Part shown: piece by piece, positions 37,239 to 46,162 of the stretch
Position numbering within the stretch: the stretch's first letter is position 1
Layout: each line of letters opens with the position of its first letter
Assembly: GCA_964637445.1 (NCBI GenBank)
Contig: CAZWWS010000003.1
Span: 1 to 64,000, forward strand
Direction of reading: 5' to 3'
Source of the DNA: M3 sp964637445
GTDB taxonomy: Bacteria > Bacteroidota > Bacteroidia > Bacteroidales > Muribaculaceae
Length of the DNA: 64,000 bases
Position numbers and translations under genes: made by a program
Notes under the pieces: generated by a model
Databases searched by the model: none
The model's input: only the letters and a program-made list of their open reading frames with translations
Told to the model about the DNA's origin: nothing

Positions 37239-39182
37239 TTACATGTTAAACTTTTTGAGAGTACGAATTGTGCGAAGCACTTCTGCTACATTGACAGCGT
37301 GAGAGATAGCTCCGCGACCTACAAATGGCGGGTTGCCGTCGTAAAGCTCAGAGAGCGAGCCGATGCAACCTTGCGACATTTCGTCTTCAAAGCCGATGAG
37401 CATTCGATCGAGATATGAGATACCGCTCATGCCGAACACGCGAATGTAGGCATCGGCATAGAATCCGATGAGCCATGGGCGGGCGGAACCGGCGTAGTAC
37501 GACATTTCGCGCTCTTCGGGTGTGCCGAGATAGAACGGACGATAGCCGTAGCTTTTGGGTGAGAGTGTGCGCAAGCCTTTCGGTGTGAGCAATTCACGTG
37601 TCACCACGTCGAGCACTCCTTTGCGTTGACGGCGGTCGAGCGGAGAGTGGTCAAGGCCGATGGCGATAGCCATATTCGGACGTACCGACGGGTCGGCGTA
37701 TGTGCCATTGACATAGTCATAGAGATAGCCATAGTCGTTGAGGAATGTGTCGACAAATGAGATGCGACACTTCTCTGCTATTTCTTCCCAATGCTCGCGG
37801 TCGTGAGCGTAAGCCTCAACTCCATCGGTGATAGAGAGGGCAAAACGGAGTGCATTGTACCAAAGGGCATTAAACTCTACCAAATATCCGGTACGTGGCA
37901 CCAACGGACGTCCGTCGAGCATGGAGTTCATCCACGACACCGGATTGCCTGTGCCGATAGTGGCGACGAGGCCATTTTCTTCCACCAATAGATTGGGATG
38001 CCCTCCGGAAGTGATATGGTTGACAATACGTGCTACCAAATCGACATAGCGGCTACGCGCTTCATCGATGTCGTAGGTCTTGGCATATTGCTGAATAGCC
38101 CATACTGCCCATAGAGGAACGTCAGGGAGGTCAATGCCTTGTATGCGTTCATCGAGTTGCTCTGACTCCATATATCGGCATAAGGCTTCGGTGGCAGTGC
38201 GTAGTATGCTTTCGAAGTCGTCGCGATGATGAATTGAAAGTGTGCTGCCGGGAAGAGCTATGAATGTGTCGCGAGCGTTGACAGAGGTCCACGGATAGCT
38301 TGAAATGATGTAGTCGCCTTCTTTGTCTTTGAGGTAGAACTGCTTAGCGGCATTTTTCAAGCAGTTGTAGAAACTTGTGCGGCATGTGCGGCTTGCAATC
38401 TCAGCTTCGTAGGTTTTGACCAATGAGCGAGGCGACACTTGCTCCACTCCGGCAGAGAATATGATGCTTTCTCCTTTCTTAATAGGAATTTCGAAGTAGC
38501 CGGGCACCCAAAGGTCTTCGGTGTAAGGCACTCCTCGTTCGAGATCTTTGACGTATTCGATGCCATTATACCAATGAGGGTCGTAGTGCCATGTGGGCTT
38601 GTGGTTAAACTGCATATAAAGTGTAGGATAACCGGGGTATAGACAGCAAGCTATACCATTGGGCACTTCAGTGTAGCCACTATTGAGTTGGTCATTGGCA
38701 ACACACAAAGCGTTCGCATCGCGGAAAGCGAGGAACGGGCGGAACTGCAACGTCGTCGGCGAGTGGGCGTCGACCAGCGTGTAGCGGATCATGAAACGAT
38801 TTTCGTGAGAAATGAAGATCTTCTCTTTGGTGAGAATTACGCCACCGACGCGGAATGTCATGCGGGGCACGCTCTCACAATCAAACTCGCGGATGTACTT
38901 GTGTCCATTTGGACTGTACACACCTCCCGAATAACGATGCAAGCCGAGATTGAATGGCGCACCATGCTGTATGACGGTCTCGTCGAGCGACGATAGCATT
39001 ACATGGGCTTTGTTGTCCATCTCGGGAATAGGTATTACCAATAGTCCGTGCTGCTTGCGGGTATTACACCCTACCACCGACGTACAATGGTATGCACCTG
39101 CTTGGTTAGTACGGAGCATCTCTTTAGTTAGAGATTGATCGAGATTGATCATTAAGTTCTTATCAAACTTTAGATAGCTCAT
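37239..39182 (-). CDS. Glycogen debranching enzyme (amylo-alpha-1,6-glucosidase)
   Basis: A 647-residue cytoplasmic protein, first gene of the glycogen operon. The N-terminal half is the beta-rich GDE_N region (TNQAGAYHCTSVVGCNTRKQHGLL) and the C-terminal half is the alpha/alpha-barrel GDE_C (GH133) domain with the catalytic-region motif SYPWTSVNARDTFIALPG (Asp in RDTF) and VGRGAISHAVNVAEVLR at the end. It removes alpha-1,6 branches from glycogen. With the GT4 and GH57 genes it forms the glycogen metabolism cluster conserved in Bacteroidales. No clear -7 promoter was found in the 170 bp upstream. Confidence 0.92.
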   Translation of the reverse strand: MSYLKFDKNLMINLDQSLTKEMLRTNQAGAYHCTSVVGCNTRKQHGLLVIPIPEMDNKAHVMLSSLDETVIQHGAPFNLGLHRYSGGVYSPNGHKYIREFDCESVPRMTFRVGGVILTKEKIFISHENRFMIRYTLVDAHSPTTLQFRPFLAFRDANALCVANDQLNSGYTEVPNGIACCLYPGYPTLYMQFNHKPTWHYDPHWYNGIEYVKDLERGVPYTEDLWVPGYFEIPIKKGESIIFSAGVEQVSPRSLVKTYEAEIASRTCRTSFYNCLKNAAKQFYLKDKEGDYIISSYPWTSVNARDTFIALPGSTLSIHHRDDFESILRTATEALCRYMESEQLDERIQGIDLPDVPLWAVWAIQQYAKTYDIDEARSRYVDLVARIVNHITSGGHPNLLVEENGLVATIGTGNPVSWMNSMLDGRPLVPRTGYLVEFNALWYNALRFALSITDGVEAYAHDREHWEEIAEKCRISFVDTFLNDYGYLYDYVNGTYADPSVRPNMAIAIGLDHSPLDRRQRKGVLDVVTRELLTPKGLRTLSPKSYGYRPFYLGTPEEREMSYYAGSARPWLIGFYADAYIRVFGMSGISYLDRMLIGFEDEMSQGCIGSLSELYDGNPPFVGRGAISHAVNVAEVLRTIRTLKKFNM

Positions 39183-39353
39183 CGATTGTATAAGTATTAA
39201 GTATTTAAGTGTTTGTTATATTAGGATAATTTACGAATGTAAGGCTTTTTTGAATAAAAAGCAAGAAAATTGTATAATAAAATTTGTAACGTTTGTGTAA
39301 GTTGCTGATAAGCAGCTGAGTATGTGAAGTATGTGATTGGTCTTAGTATCTCA

Positions 39354-40328
39354 TTAATATTTGCGGAATATGCGTAGCAACGATGCGTTTATGTCGTGAA
39401 TCATGTTTTCCATAGGTGTGATAATGGGGCGGAAAGCTGTCTGATGGTTGGGCACAAACAGCCTGAGAGCTCCGGCATGACATTTTACCGACATTACATC
39501 GTCGAGCGTTATCGGTTCGCCATCGAGGTGCGCCGGGCCTTCTCCCGAACGATAGATCACTGCCGCCGGAGCGCGAAACGAGTGTATCATCATGTTGGAA
39601 TTGATTTCGCCGGTGAATAGGTCGGTGCCCACAAATGCCATATCGAGAGGCGATCCTGCATGCACGATGGTGATGTCGAGCAGCCCGTCGGTGATTGATG
39701 CCGAGGGGGCAATATAAGCATTGTTGCCATATTGCGAAGCGTTGCACACGGCTATCAAAAACGCCTCTTCGGTGAGGATTTTTCCATTGGCGCTTATGGT
39801 GTAGACTTCAGGCTTATACTTGATGTATTCGGAAAGTACGCTCCTTATATATGTCATGCGTCCGCGACGATGTTGCGCTGCAAACTTTTCGCTCACTGCC
39901 GCGTCAAACCCTACACCGAATGTGCAGAAGAAAGGATGGCTATTGACAGTGCCAAAGTCGCAGTCGGAAGTGTTTCCCTTTAATATCACATCGATAGCTT
40001 GGCGAGGGTCGAGCGGTATCCCGAGGTGGCGTGCCAATCCATTGCCGGATCCCATTGGAATGATACCTAAAGGCATATTTGTATTGCGTAGAGCCGAGGC
40101 GGTTTCGTTGACTGTGCCGTCGCCTCCGGCAGCAATCACTCCGTCAAGCCCGCGAGCTACAGCTCCTTGAGCCAAACAAGTGGCATCGCCTTTCCCTTTC
40201 GTGTATGCCACATCTACCATCCATCCGAGGTCGTGTAGGCGTGTGCGCACAAATCGCTCAAGTCCTTCTTTGTTGAGCGTTCCGGATATTGGATTGATAA
40301 TGAGCAGTACGTGACGCTGTTGTGGCAT
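39354..40328 (-). CDS. Diacylglycerol/lipid kinase family protein (YegS/DagK-like)
   Basis: A 324-residue member of the DAG kinase catalytic-domain family. The N-terminal LLIINPISG is the nucleotide-binding strand, AAGGDGTVNETASAL (about 82-96) is the signature GGDGT loop, and GIIPMGSGNGLARHL follows. The C-terminal beta-sandwich ends in a GEPITLDDVMSVKC-type segment. It phosphorylates diacylglycerol or a related lipid at the cytoplasmic membrane. It begins 12 bp after the phosphoethanolamine transferase and is therefore probably co-transcribed. Phosphoethanolamine transferases use phosphatidylethanolamine and release diacylglycerol, so recycling of that product is a plausible role. Confidence 0.9.
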   Translation of the reverse strand: MPQQRHVLLIINPISGTLNKEGLERFVRTRLHDLGWMVDVAYTKGKGDATCLAQGAVARGLDGVIAAGGDGTVNETASALRNTNMPLGIIPMGSGNGLARHLGIPLDPRQAIDVILKGNTSDCDFGTVNSHPFFCTFGVGFDAAVSEKFAAQHRRGRMTYIRSVLSEYIKYKPEVYTISANGKILTEEAFLIAVCNASQYGNNAYIAPSASITDGLLDITIVHAGSPLDMAFVGTDLFTGEINSNMMIHSFRAPAAVIYRSGEGPAHLDGEPITLDDVMSVKCHAGALRLFVPNHQTAFRPIITPMENMIHDINASLLRIFRKY

Positions 40329-40340
40329 ATTTAGTTTTTA

Positions 40341-41991
40341 TTATTGGTTGAGGTTATCGTAATCTATACTTTTTAGAACAATTCTATGACGTGATTTATT
40401 GTATTTCTCATTAATAAAATCACGGGTGGGATCATAAAATTTATTAACTACACCACCTAATCCCATAATGACATGTGGAATATCTTTTGTGGTAATTGGT
40501 GTATTGATGCTGTTAGAAATTTTATCCGCAATCGCAGGGTTGGTAGACTTGAATCTATCCGATAACCAAATCATAAATGGAATTTTGATTTGAAGGTCAA
40601 TAGAAGAGCGATAGTTGCCGGCATCCCCATGCCCCATATAGTCACGAGTCTCGAAGATTTCCTCTCCATGATCCGGAAAATATATCAAACAGACGTTCTT
40701 GTTGCGACATTTGTTGATTAGATTATATAAAACATAGTCATTATATAGAGTCGCATTATCGTAATGAGCTATAATTTCACGCTGTTTTAAGTTGTATTTT
40801 TGTTGGTTATAATCGGACTCTTTGAATTTAGAGAAAGCTTTAGGGTAACAATCGGCATAAGTATAGTGCTGCCCTTTTAGATGATAAATATAAAGAGAGT
40901 GAGGTGTGTCTATTTCGGTTGAGTCAATAAGTGTCATGTCGTATTCGTAGTGGAAATCCTTTCTGGTGCAAAACATTATGTCAGAGAGATTCTGATCAGT
41001 CAGAAAGTTGACCGGTCCACCAATGTTATATTGATTTTCACTAATGTGAGTATGGTATCCGGCGCTATTAAAACAAGCTGGGAATAAGGGTGCATTTGGA
41101 AAGTCTCTCAAAGAAAAAATCTGTCCCATTACAGCATGCGTTGCATTATATGGCGTAACTACGTCGTTGAAAATATATAGCTCGCCGGAATCGGATAATT
41201 GTTTTAATCGAGGATTTGTGTTTAATTCATAGCTATATAGTGATGAATGAAAACGACTATAGGATTCTCCTATTACGAGAATGATAATTCTATCATCGTT
41301 AAATGATGTTGTCGATTCTGTCGTTTTGCAGATGTTGACTAAGCTCGAAATATTCTCATGTCTTTTGTTTAGCAAGTAGCAGCTGTGGGCAAATCGAGTG
41401 GTTGACGAATATTGAGGAATGCCTCGTCCTGTTCCATATATTTTTTGACTGTATATGCAGAAACATAACATAATCCCCCCCCGCGGCTAAAAATATGTTA
41501 AATAAGCCCATGCCATGAATTTTGCATAAAAATTTAGACAACTTGTATGAAATGGCGTTTAATAAAACAATCGCACCGATTAAAAAAATAAGATTCTCCA
41601 CCGAACAATAAGTTTCAATAAATCCGGCTGTTTCGGTCGAGTTTGTGTTGGCAATAATATTAATAGCATCTTCGCCAACAATGAGGTTGAATGTCGATGA
41701 TAAGAATAAATCAGTAAAAATAAGAATATTGGTTGCAATTGCTATTAAAAGTAAAATACTTGTCTTGATGAACTTCACTTTTGAGAATAATCGGATAAAT
41801 ACCGTTTCTAAAAATGCAACGAAGGCTCCTAATAAGATGAAATTTATAATAGCAAAAGTGTCTTTGAAGAATACGATACCGAAAAAATTGGCGATTATAT
41901 TAATTATGAGCAAATATATGCAAATCTTGTCCGAAGCAGTTCTTAAAAGCCAAGATACTGATGTGCTGATTAATTTGGAGAATGAAATCAT
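40341..41991 (-). pseudogene. Phosphoethanolamine transferase, frameshifted at a G8 tract (possibly phase-variable)
   Basis: Two frames together encode one EptA-like inner-membrane enzyme. The first part (41991 to about 41480) is an N-terminal domain with about five membrane helices starting MISFSKLISTSVSWLL. The second (about 41471 to 40341) is the periplasmic sulfatase-fold domain with LVIGESYSRFHSSLY, the nucleophile region TPYNATHAVMGQ and the metal site FPDHGEEIFETRDYMGHG. The break falls exactly at eight Gs (plus-strand C8 at 41475-41482). Seven Gs would read through as AAGG-IMLCFCIYSQK into the second frame, giving about 550 residues. No other lesion is seen. Such enzymes move phosphoethanolamine from phosphatidylethanolamine to lipid A or other glycans. 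It is either switched off by slippage, or misassembled by one base. Confidence 0.85.
41475..41482 (-). repeat. G8 homopolymer at the transferase frameshift
   Basis: Eight C on the plus strand, eight G in the coding strand of the phosphoethanolamine transferase. Loss of one G, or gain of two, restores one open frame. Confidence 0.9.
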
Positions 41992-42013
41992 GATTGTTTG
42001 GATTAATAATATG

Positions 42014-42021
42014 CAAAGCTA
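42014..42021 (-). promoter_or_regulatory. -7 element (TAGCTTTG) of the phosphoethanolamine transferase
   Basis: Minus-strand TAGCTTTG matches TAnnTTTG and lies 22 bp upstream of the ATG at 41991, in the 79-bp divergent gap. Confidence 0.6.
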
Positions 42022-42043
42022 AGAAAAAGATGTGATTTTTTTG

Positions 42044-42051
42044 TATTTTTG
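42044..42051 (+). promoter_or_regulatory. -7 element (TATTTTTG) of the GDPD-like gene
   Basis: TATTTTTG matches TAnnTTTG and lies 19 bp upstream of the ATG at 42071. This spacing supports that ATG, not the downstream GTG at 42130, as the true start. Confidence 0.6.
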
Positions 42052-42070
42052 GACAAAATTTAGTGAGAGC

Positions 42071-42849
42071 ATGAAGTCAATATTAAAAATCTCAGTAATA
42101 GTAATCAGTGCAGCTATTGTCGCTGTAACGTGCCGATATATATATATATATATAATCAAAGATTTGAGAATAGTGAACAGCTATTAATAGCCCATGCGGG
42201 AGGTGGAATAGATGGTGATAAATATACCAACTCTTTAGAGTCGGTGGAAAAATCTCTGAGCGATGGCTTTGATGCTTTTGAATTGGATTTGATGCTTTCG
42301 TCTGATTCTGTCCCTGTAGCAACGCATGATTGGGCGTTGTTAAGGAAACATTCGGGGCATAAGTATGATGGAGATACATTGACCTATTCACAGTATTTGA
42401 ATCTGAAATTGTTGGGCAAATATACTCCTATAGATTGGCATGATTGGGATTCGATTATGGTGGCAAATCCTAATGTCGTATTTGTATTGGATAAAATTTC
42501 GAATCCTAAAATAGTGCATAAATACTTCGGAAAGTATAAGGATCGCATTAAAATAGAGTGCTTTTCGATTTCAGATTACTACGAATTGAAAAATATGGGC
42601 TATGAAGGTGTTGCACTTTCCGGATTTCCTGATCCATATTGGTTTCTTGTAGAGGAACTGAAGTATATGGTTGGTTTAAGTGATAGACGAATCGAGCGGT
42701 TTGTGTTAGATCCTAATTCTTATGAGTATTATCGAAAATATGTAAGGTGGTGGTGTTCGCCAAAGACGATATCGCTCTTTGGAAAGGAGTGTTTGAACGA
42801 TTACTATGTTGAATATGATGTAGAATCAGTGTATGTGGATTATAAGTGA
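42071..42849 (+). pseudogene. Glycerophosphodiester phosphodiesterase-like protein, frameshifted at an (AT)9 repeat (possibly phase-variable)
   Basis: The ATG at 42071 starts a hydrophobic export or anchor sequence (MKSILKISVIVISAAIVAVTC, 21 residues in two runs: MKSILKISVIV and ISAAIVAVTC) that in this copy ends at a TAA near 42187. The enzyme frame overlaps it from 42130 and runs to 42849. It carries GDPD-like motifs LLIAHAGGGIDG, the acidic pair in FELDLMLSSDSVP and the histidine of ATHDW. The shift lies in (AT)9 at 42136-42153; eight or eleven units would fuse the leader to YIYIYNQRFENSEQ in one about 258-codon frame. The GTG at 42130 could start a cytoplasmic form, but that removes the leader and lacks a promoter of its own. 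The likely reaction is hydrolysis of glycerophosphodiesters or a related phosphodiester at the envelope. Confidence 0.75.
42136..42153 (+). repeat. (AT)9 dinucleotide microsatellite at the GDPD-like frameshift
   Basis: Nine AT units followed by AATC. Removing one unit (2 bp), or adding two, brings the leader frame (from 42071) into register with the GDPD-like frame. Confidence 0.92.
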
Positions 42850-42889
42850 TTTTTGTAAATAAAGGAGCATTATATATTCAGATTTTGTG

Positions 42890-42897
42890 TATATTTG
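42890..42897 (+). promoter_or_regulatory. -7 element (TATATTTG) of the ferritin gene
   Basis: TATATTTG lies 37 bp upstream of the ferritin ATG. No TTTG at the consensus -33 distance. Confidence 0.5.
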
Positions 42898-42934
42898 CAG
42901 AGATATAATTTAACCCCTATATCGCAATAGAATT

Positions 42935-43456
42935 ATGATAAACAAAAGAGTTGAAGACGCTATCAATGCGCAGATCAATGCCGAATTGTGGTCGGCATAT
43001 CTCTATCTGTCAATGGCAACAAATTTTGAGGCTGCCGGACGTAAGGGTATTGCAAATTGGTTTAAGATACAATTTAAGGAGGAGCAGGCTCATGCCGAAA
43101 TCTTTATGAACCATCTCTATGCTCGCGGCGGTCGCGTGGTGTTGCAACCTATTGAGGCTGTACCAACCGAATGGGAATCGCCTCTTGCTGCCTACAAGGA
43201 TACTTTGGCTCACGAGCAGAAAGTGACCGCGTTGATCAACGACCTATATGCTATCGCTGAGGAAGAAAAGGAATATGCTACTCGTGGTATGCTCGATTGG
43301 TTTGTGTCGGAGCAAGTAGAAGAGGAAGAGACTGCCCAAGACCTTATCGACCGCTTTGCTTTGGTGGGCGACAATGGATATGGTATTTATATGCTCGACC
43401 AAGAGCTTGCTGCTCGTGTCTACACTGTTCCCTCTCCGTTGGCCGGCAAGGAATAA
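42935..43456 (+). CDS. ftnA: Non-haem ferritin
   Basis: A 173-residue cytoplasmic iron-storage protein. The ferroxidase ligands of bacterial ferritins are visible: Glu17 in QINAELWSAYLYLS, Glu50 and His53 in KEEQAHAEIF, and the later Glu residues in LAHEQKVTALI and SEQVEEEE. The length is normal and no haem-ligand Met typical of bacterioferritin is evident at the expected site. It is a single-gene unit with its own promoter and terminator and would protect against iron and oxygen stress. Confidence 0.96.
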   Translation: MINKRVEDAINAQINAELWSAYLYLSMATNFEAAGRKGIANWFKIQFKEEQAHAEIFMNHLYARGGRVVLQPIEAVPTEWESPLAAYKDTLAHEQKVTALINDLYAIAEEEKEYATRGMLDWFVSEQVEEEETAQDLIDRFALVGDNGYGIYMLDQELAARVYTVPSPLAGKE

Positions 43457-43477
43457 TCGATAGATAGACGAATAATT

Positions 43478-43519
43478 AAGAGTATTTAAGATATTTGTGT
43501 CTTAAATGCTCTTTTTTTT
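43478..43519 (+). terminator. Rho-independent terminator of ferritin
   Basis: AAGAGTATTTAAGA (43478-43491) pairs with TCTTAAATGCTCTT (43500-43513, one mismatch) and is followed by a run of Ts. Confidence 0.8.
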
Positions 43520-43710
43520 GGTGAAAATATAATAATGTATAAAAATGCGTTAGAATTGCGAGAGTGATAAATATTTATAGCATAAATATGCTTATCTTGC
43601 GACACGAAAAAATAGTTTAAGTTGTATGGTGTAATAATCCAAAGCGTTTGAATGGTAAAAAGACTCCATCATTCATGTGCTATCACAAAGTGAGTCTTGT
43701 GTGTTATGTT

Positions 43711-46095
43711 ATGAAGAAAATCAGTACATTTCTTTCTCTTTTGGCAATAGGTAGCAGTATCGCTCTTTCTCAAACGCTATTGTCAACTTCTTTTCAAACC
43801 CAAGAGGAGTTTGAGGCTTGGACCGTGGTCGACAATAATAGCGATGGCTATACATGGAAATTTGATGTAGAAGCAACTCCATCTAAGGTGTTTTATTCTT
43901 ATAATGGCTCTAATGGAGCAGATGATTGGTTGTTTTCGCCGGCAATTACTCCTACTGTCGATGGCACAATAGCTGTAGCTTATAAGGTATACGGAAGTAG
44001 CTACACCGAGAAGATGGAGGTGAAATACGGAGCCTCAGCCACGATTGAGGGCATGGCAAATGTCGGAGTTGAGATGACTGAATATTTGGATCAAGAATAC
44101 GGCAATGTATTCCTTGTAGATGGGAAAGCCGGAGAGACACTCTATCTCGGTTTTCATGCTGTGAGCGATGCCGACAAGTGGCGACTATATTTGATCGATG
44201 TGGATGTGAAGTTGGTCGCCAATCCGATAGACTTGTCGGTCGATGAACTTGTTTCGCCTGTATCGGGTAATGGTCTTTCGCAAGAAACTGTTACTGTGAA
44301 GATTACTAATAAGGGTAGAGTGGCAGCAGAGTCATTCAAGATATTCTATTCTGTAAATGATGGCGAAGCGGTGGAAGAAACTGTTTCGACACCATTGGAA
44401 GTAGGAGCTTCGATTGACTATACATTTGCGACCAAAGCTGACCTGTCTGCTCCGCGAACCGCTCATACGGTGAAAGTATGGGTTGAGTCGGCCGATGATA
44501 TTAATTCTGCAAATAATACAATCACGGCAAGTGTGATGCACAAAGCTCCTGCAGCAGTACCATATTATATGGGATTTGAAGCGAATGAGTACACCGATGA
44601 AATCCTGTTGCTCAACCTCAATGAAGATGATGGGGACTGGACTGTTCATACCGACCCGTGGTGGAACACGGCTCGCACCGGCTACTATTCATTGGCCTAC
44701 AATTATGATCGTAACAACAGCGGCGACGACTGGGCAATCCTCGACCCGATTTCAATCACCGAGGCAGGATATTATGTGTTGAAATTTTGGTACTCAACCG
44801 ATGATAGCTATGCCGAGAGTTTCAAGGTGTGCTATGGATCGGAACAGTCTGTAGAAGCGATGACCAATACTATTGTGGATCTAAACAAAGTAGCTAATAG
44901 TGAGTATAAAGAATCGATTACGATTATATATCTTGATCAGCCTCAACAGCTATGTCTCGGCTTCTATTCGTATACCGATAAGGATCAAAACTGGATTTCG
45001 ATCGATGATGTGTCGTTTGAAAAAGTGTCGGCCGACAATGTTGACCTCGCATTGACCGAGATAATCAATCCCGTGCCATATATCAGAGCACAAAGCAGCA
45101 AAGATGTGTCGTTCACAATCCGTAGTCTCGGCATAAAAGGTACTAATGCTAAGGTGACTGTGTCGGTCGACGGGCAACAAGTGAGTGAATCAGAAATCGC
45201 TGTTGCAGCACAAGAAACCAAGACCATTTCAATAGCTGATTTGCTCGCATCGCTCGCTGAAGGAGAACATACAATATCAGTGACTGTGGAGTCGGCAGAT
45301 GATGAAAATGCAGAAAACAATGCATTGTCGGCGACATTCAGAGTTGTCGGCGAAGCTGCGTACTATTGGGACTTTGAAGATGGAAAAATTCCTGAGAATT
45401 TCTCATTTAGAATTGATGACGAAGGAACCGTGAACCCATCTGCCGGCAGTGAATATAATGAATATGGATGGGGTCTCTATACAATTCAAACGCATCAACA
45501 ATTTGGTGAATATGTGTTTGCCGGTTGCTCATGGTTGGATGGTGTGGAAGAAGCCGATCGTTGGTGTATACTTCCTCACTTGAAGATTACCTCTGAAAAT
45601 GCCTACCTGCTTTGGGATGCCGCATCGTTTAATGCAACATTCTTGGAAGATTATCGTGTGAAAGTATCCGATAGTGAAGATGTGAGTTGGTATTATTATA
45701 CAGAGGCTGATATCTTGGCAGAAAGTCCGACCTTCAAAACTCGCGGAGTCGATTTGAGTGAATACTCCGGTAAGGAGGTGTATATTGCTTTCCAATTGGT
45801 ATCGAAAAATTGCGAGAGCCTTGTGATGGATAATATCGGATTGTATGGCTCGTTTGAGGTGTCGGGAATCGAAGATGTGATCTCTGATGAGGACTCGAAT
45901 CGTATCATGCAGTTGCAAGGCAAGATTGTGGTATCGGGCGACGTAGATAGTCTGTCGATTGTCGATTTAAGCGGACGTAGAGTGGCCGAGACTGCTGAAA
46001 GTGAATTATCGACCGATTCACTGCTTCCGGGTATATATGTAGTGGTTGCGAAAACACCTACGGCAACAATCACTCAAAAGATAGCGGTAAAATAA
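43711..46095 (+). CDS. T9SS-secreted protein with three jelly-roll (choice-of-anchor-J-like) and two CARDB-like domains
   Basis: A 794-residue secreted protein from the ATG at 43711 (MKKISTFLSLLAIGSSIALSQ), where the signal peptide begins; 21 upstream codons are open but not needed. Three beta-jelly-roll modules resemble the choice-of-anchor J / cleaved-adhesin type (WTVVDNNSDGYTWKF..., EDDGDWTVHTDPWW..., YYWDFEDGKIPENFSF...; each has a W-I/F-SPAI or W-CILPHL type strand). Two CARDB-like spacers separate them (DLSVDELVSPVSGNG... and DLALTEIINPVPYIR..., each ending VESADD-NxxNN). The C-terminal about 70 residues (VSGDVDSLSIVDLSGRRVA...GIYVVVAKTPTATITQKI) are a type A T9SS sorting domain. It is likely a surface adhesin or binding protein; no enzyme domain is seen. 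Confidence 0.85.
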   Translation: MKKISTFLSLLAIGSSIALSQTLLSTSFQTQEEFEAWTVVDNNSDGYTWKFDVEATPSKVFYSYNGSNGADDWLFSPAITPTVDGTIAVAYKVYGSSYTEKMEVKYGASATIEGMANVGVEMTEYLDQEYGNVFLVDGKAGETLYLGFHAVSDADKWRLYLIDVDVKLVANPIDLSVDELVSPVSGNGLSQETVTVKITNKGRVAAESFKIFYSVNDGEAVEETVSTPLEVGASIDYTFATKADLSAPRTAHTVKVWVESADDINSANNTITASVMHKAPAAVPYYMGFEANEYTDEILLLNLNEDDGDWTVHTDPWWNTARTGYYSLAYNYDRNNSGDDWAILDPISITEAGYYVLKFWYSTDDSYAESFKVCYGSEQSVEAMTNTIVDLNKVANSEYKESITIIYLDQPQQLCLGFYSYTDKDQNWISIDDVSFEKVSADNVDLALTEIINPVPYIRAQSSKDVSFTIRSLGIKGTNAKVTVSVDGQQVSESEIAVAAQETKTISIADLLASLAEGEHTISVTVESADDENAENNALSATFRVVGEAAYYWDFEDGKIPENFSFRIDDEGTVNPSAGSEYNEYGWGLYTIQTHQQFGEYVFAGCSWLDGVEEADRWCILPHLKITSENAYLLWDAASFNATFLEDYRVKVSDSEDVSWYYYTEADILAESPTFKTRGVDLSEYSGKEVYIAFQLVSKNCESLVMDNIGLYGSFEVSGIEDVISDEDSNRIMQLQGKIVVSGDVDSLSIVDLSGRRVAETAESELSTDSLLPGIYVVVAKTPTATITQKIAVK

Positions 46096-46117
46096 AAATT
46101 GCAAAATCTGTTCATGC

Positions 46118-46149
46118 AAAAGGAGAGTCGATGGCGGCTCTCCTTTTTT
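46118..46149. terminator. Bidirectional rho-independent terminator
   Basis: AAAAGGAGAG (46118-46127) pairs with CTCTCCTTTT (46138-46147), with T runs on the plus strand and, read the other way, on the minus strand. It lies between the convergent T9SS cargo gene and the LOG gene and can serve both. Confidence 0.85.
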
Positions 46150-46162
46150 AGTTGGTTTGCTA

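Noticed and set aside
42130..42849. GDPD-like gene as an intact cytoplasmic protein from the GTG at 42130
   Set aside because: Possible, but it discards the leader that follows a well-placed promoter box and starts inside the repeat region; kept only as an alternative.
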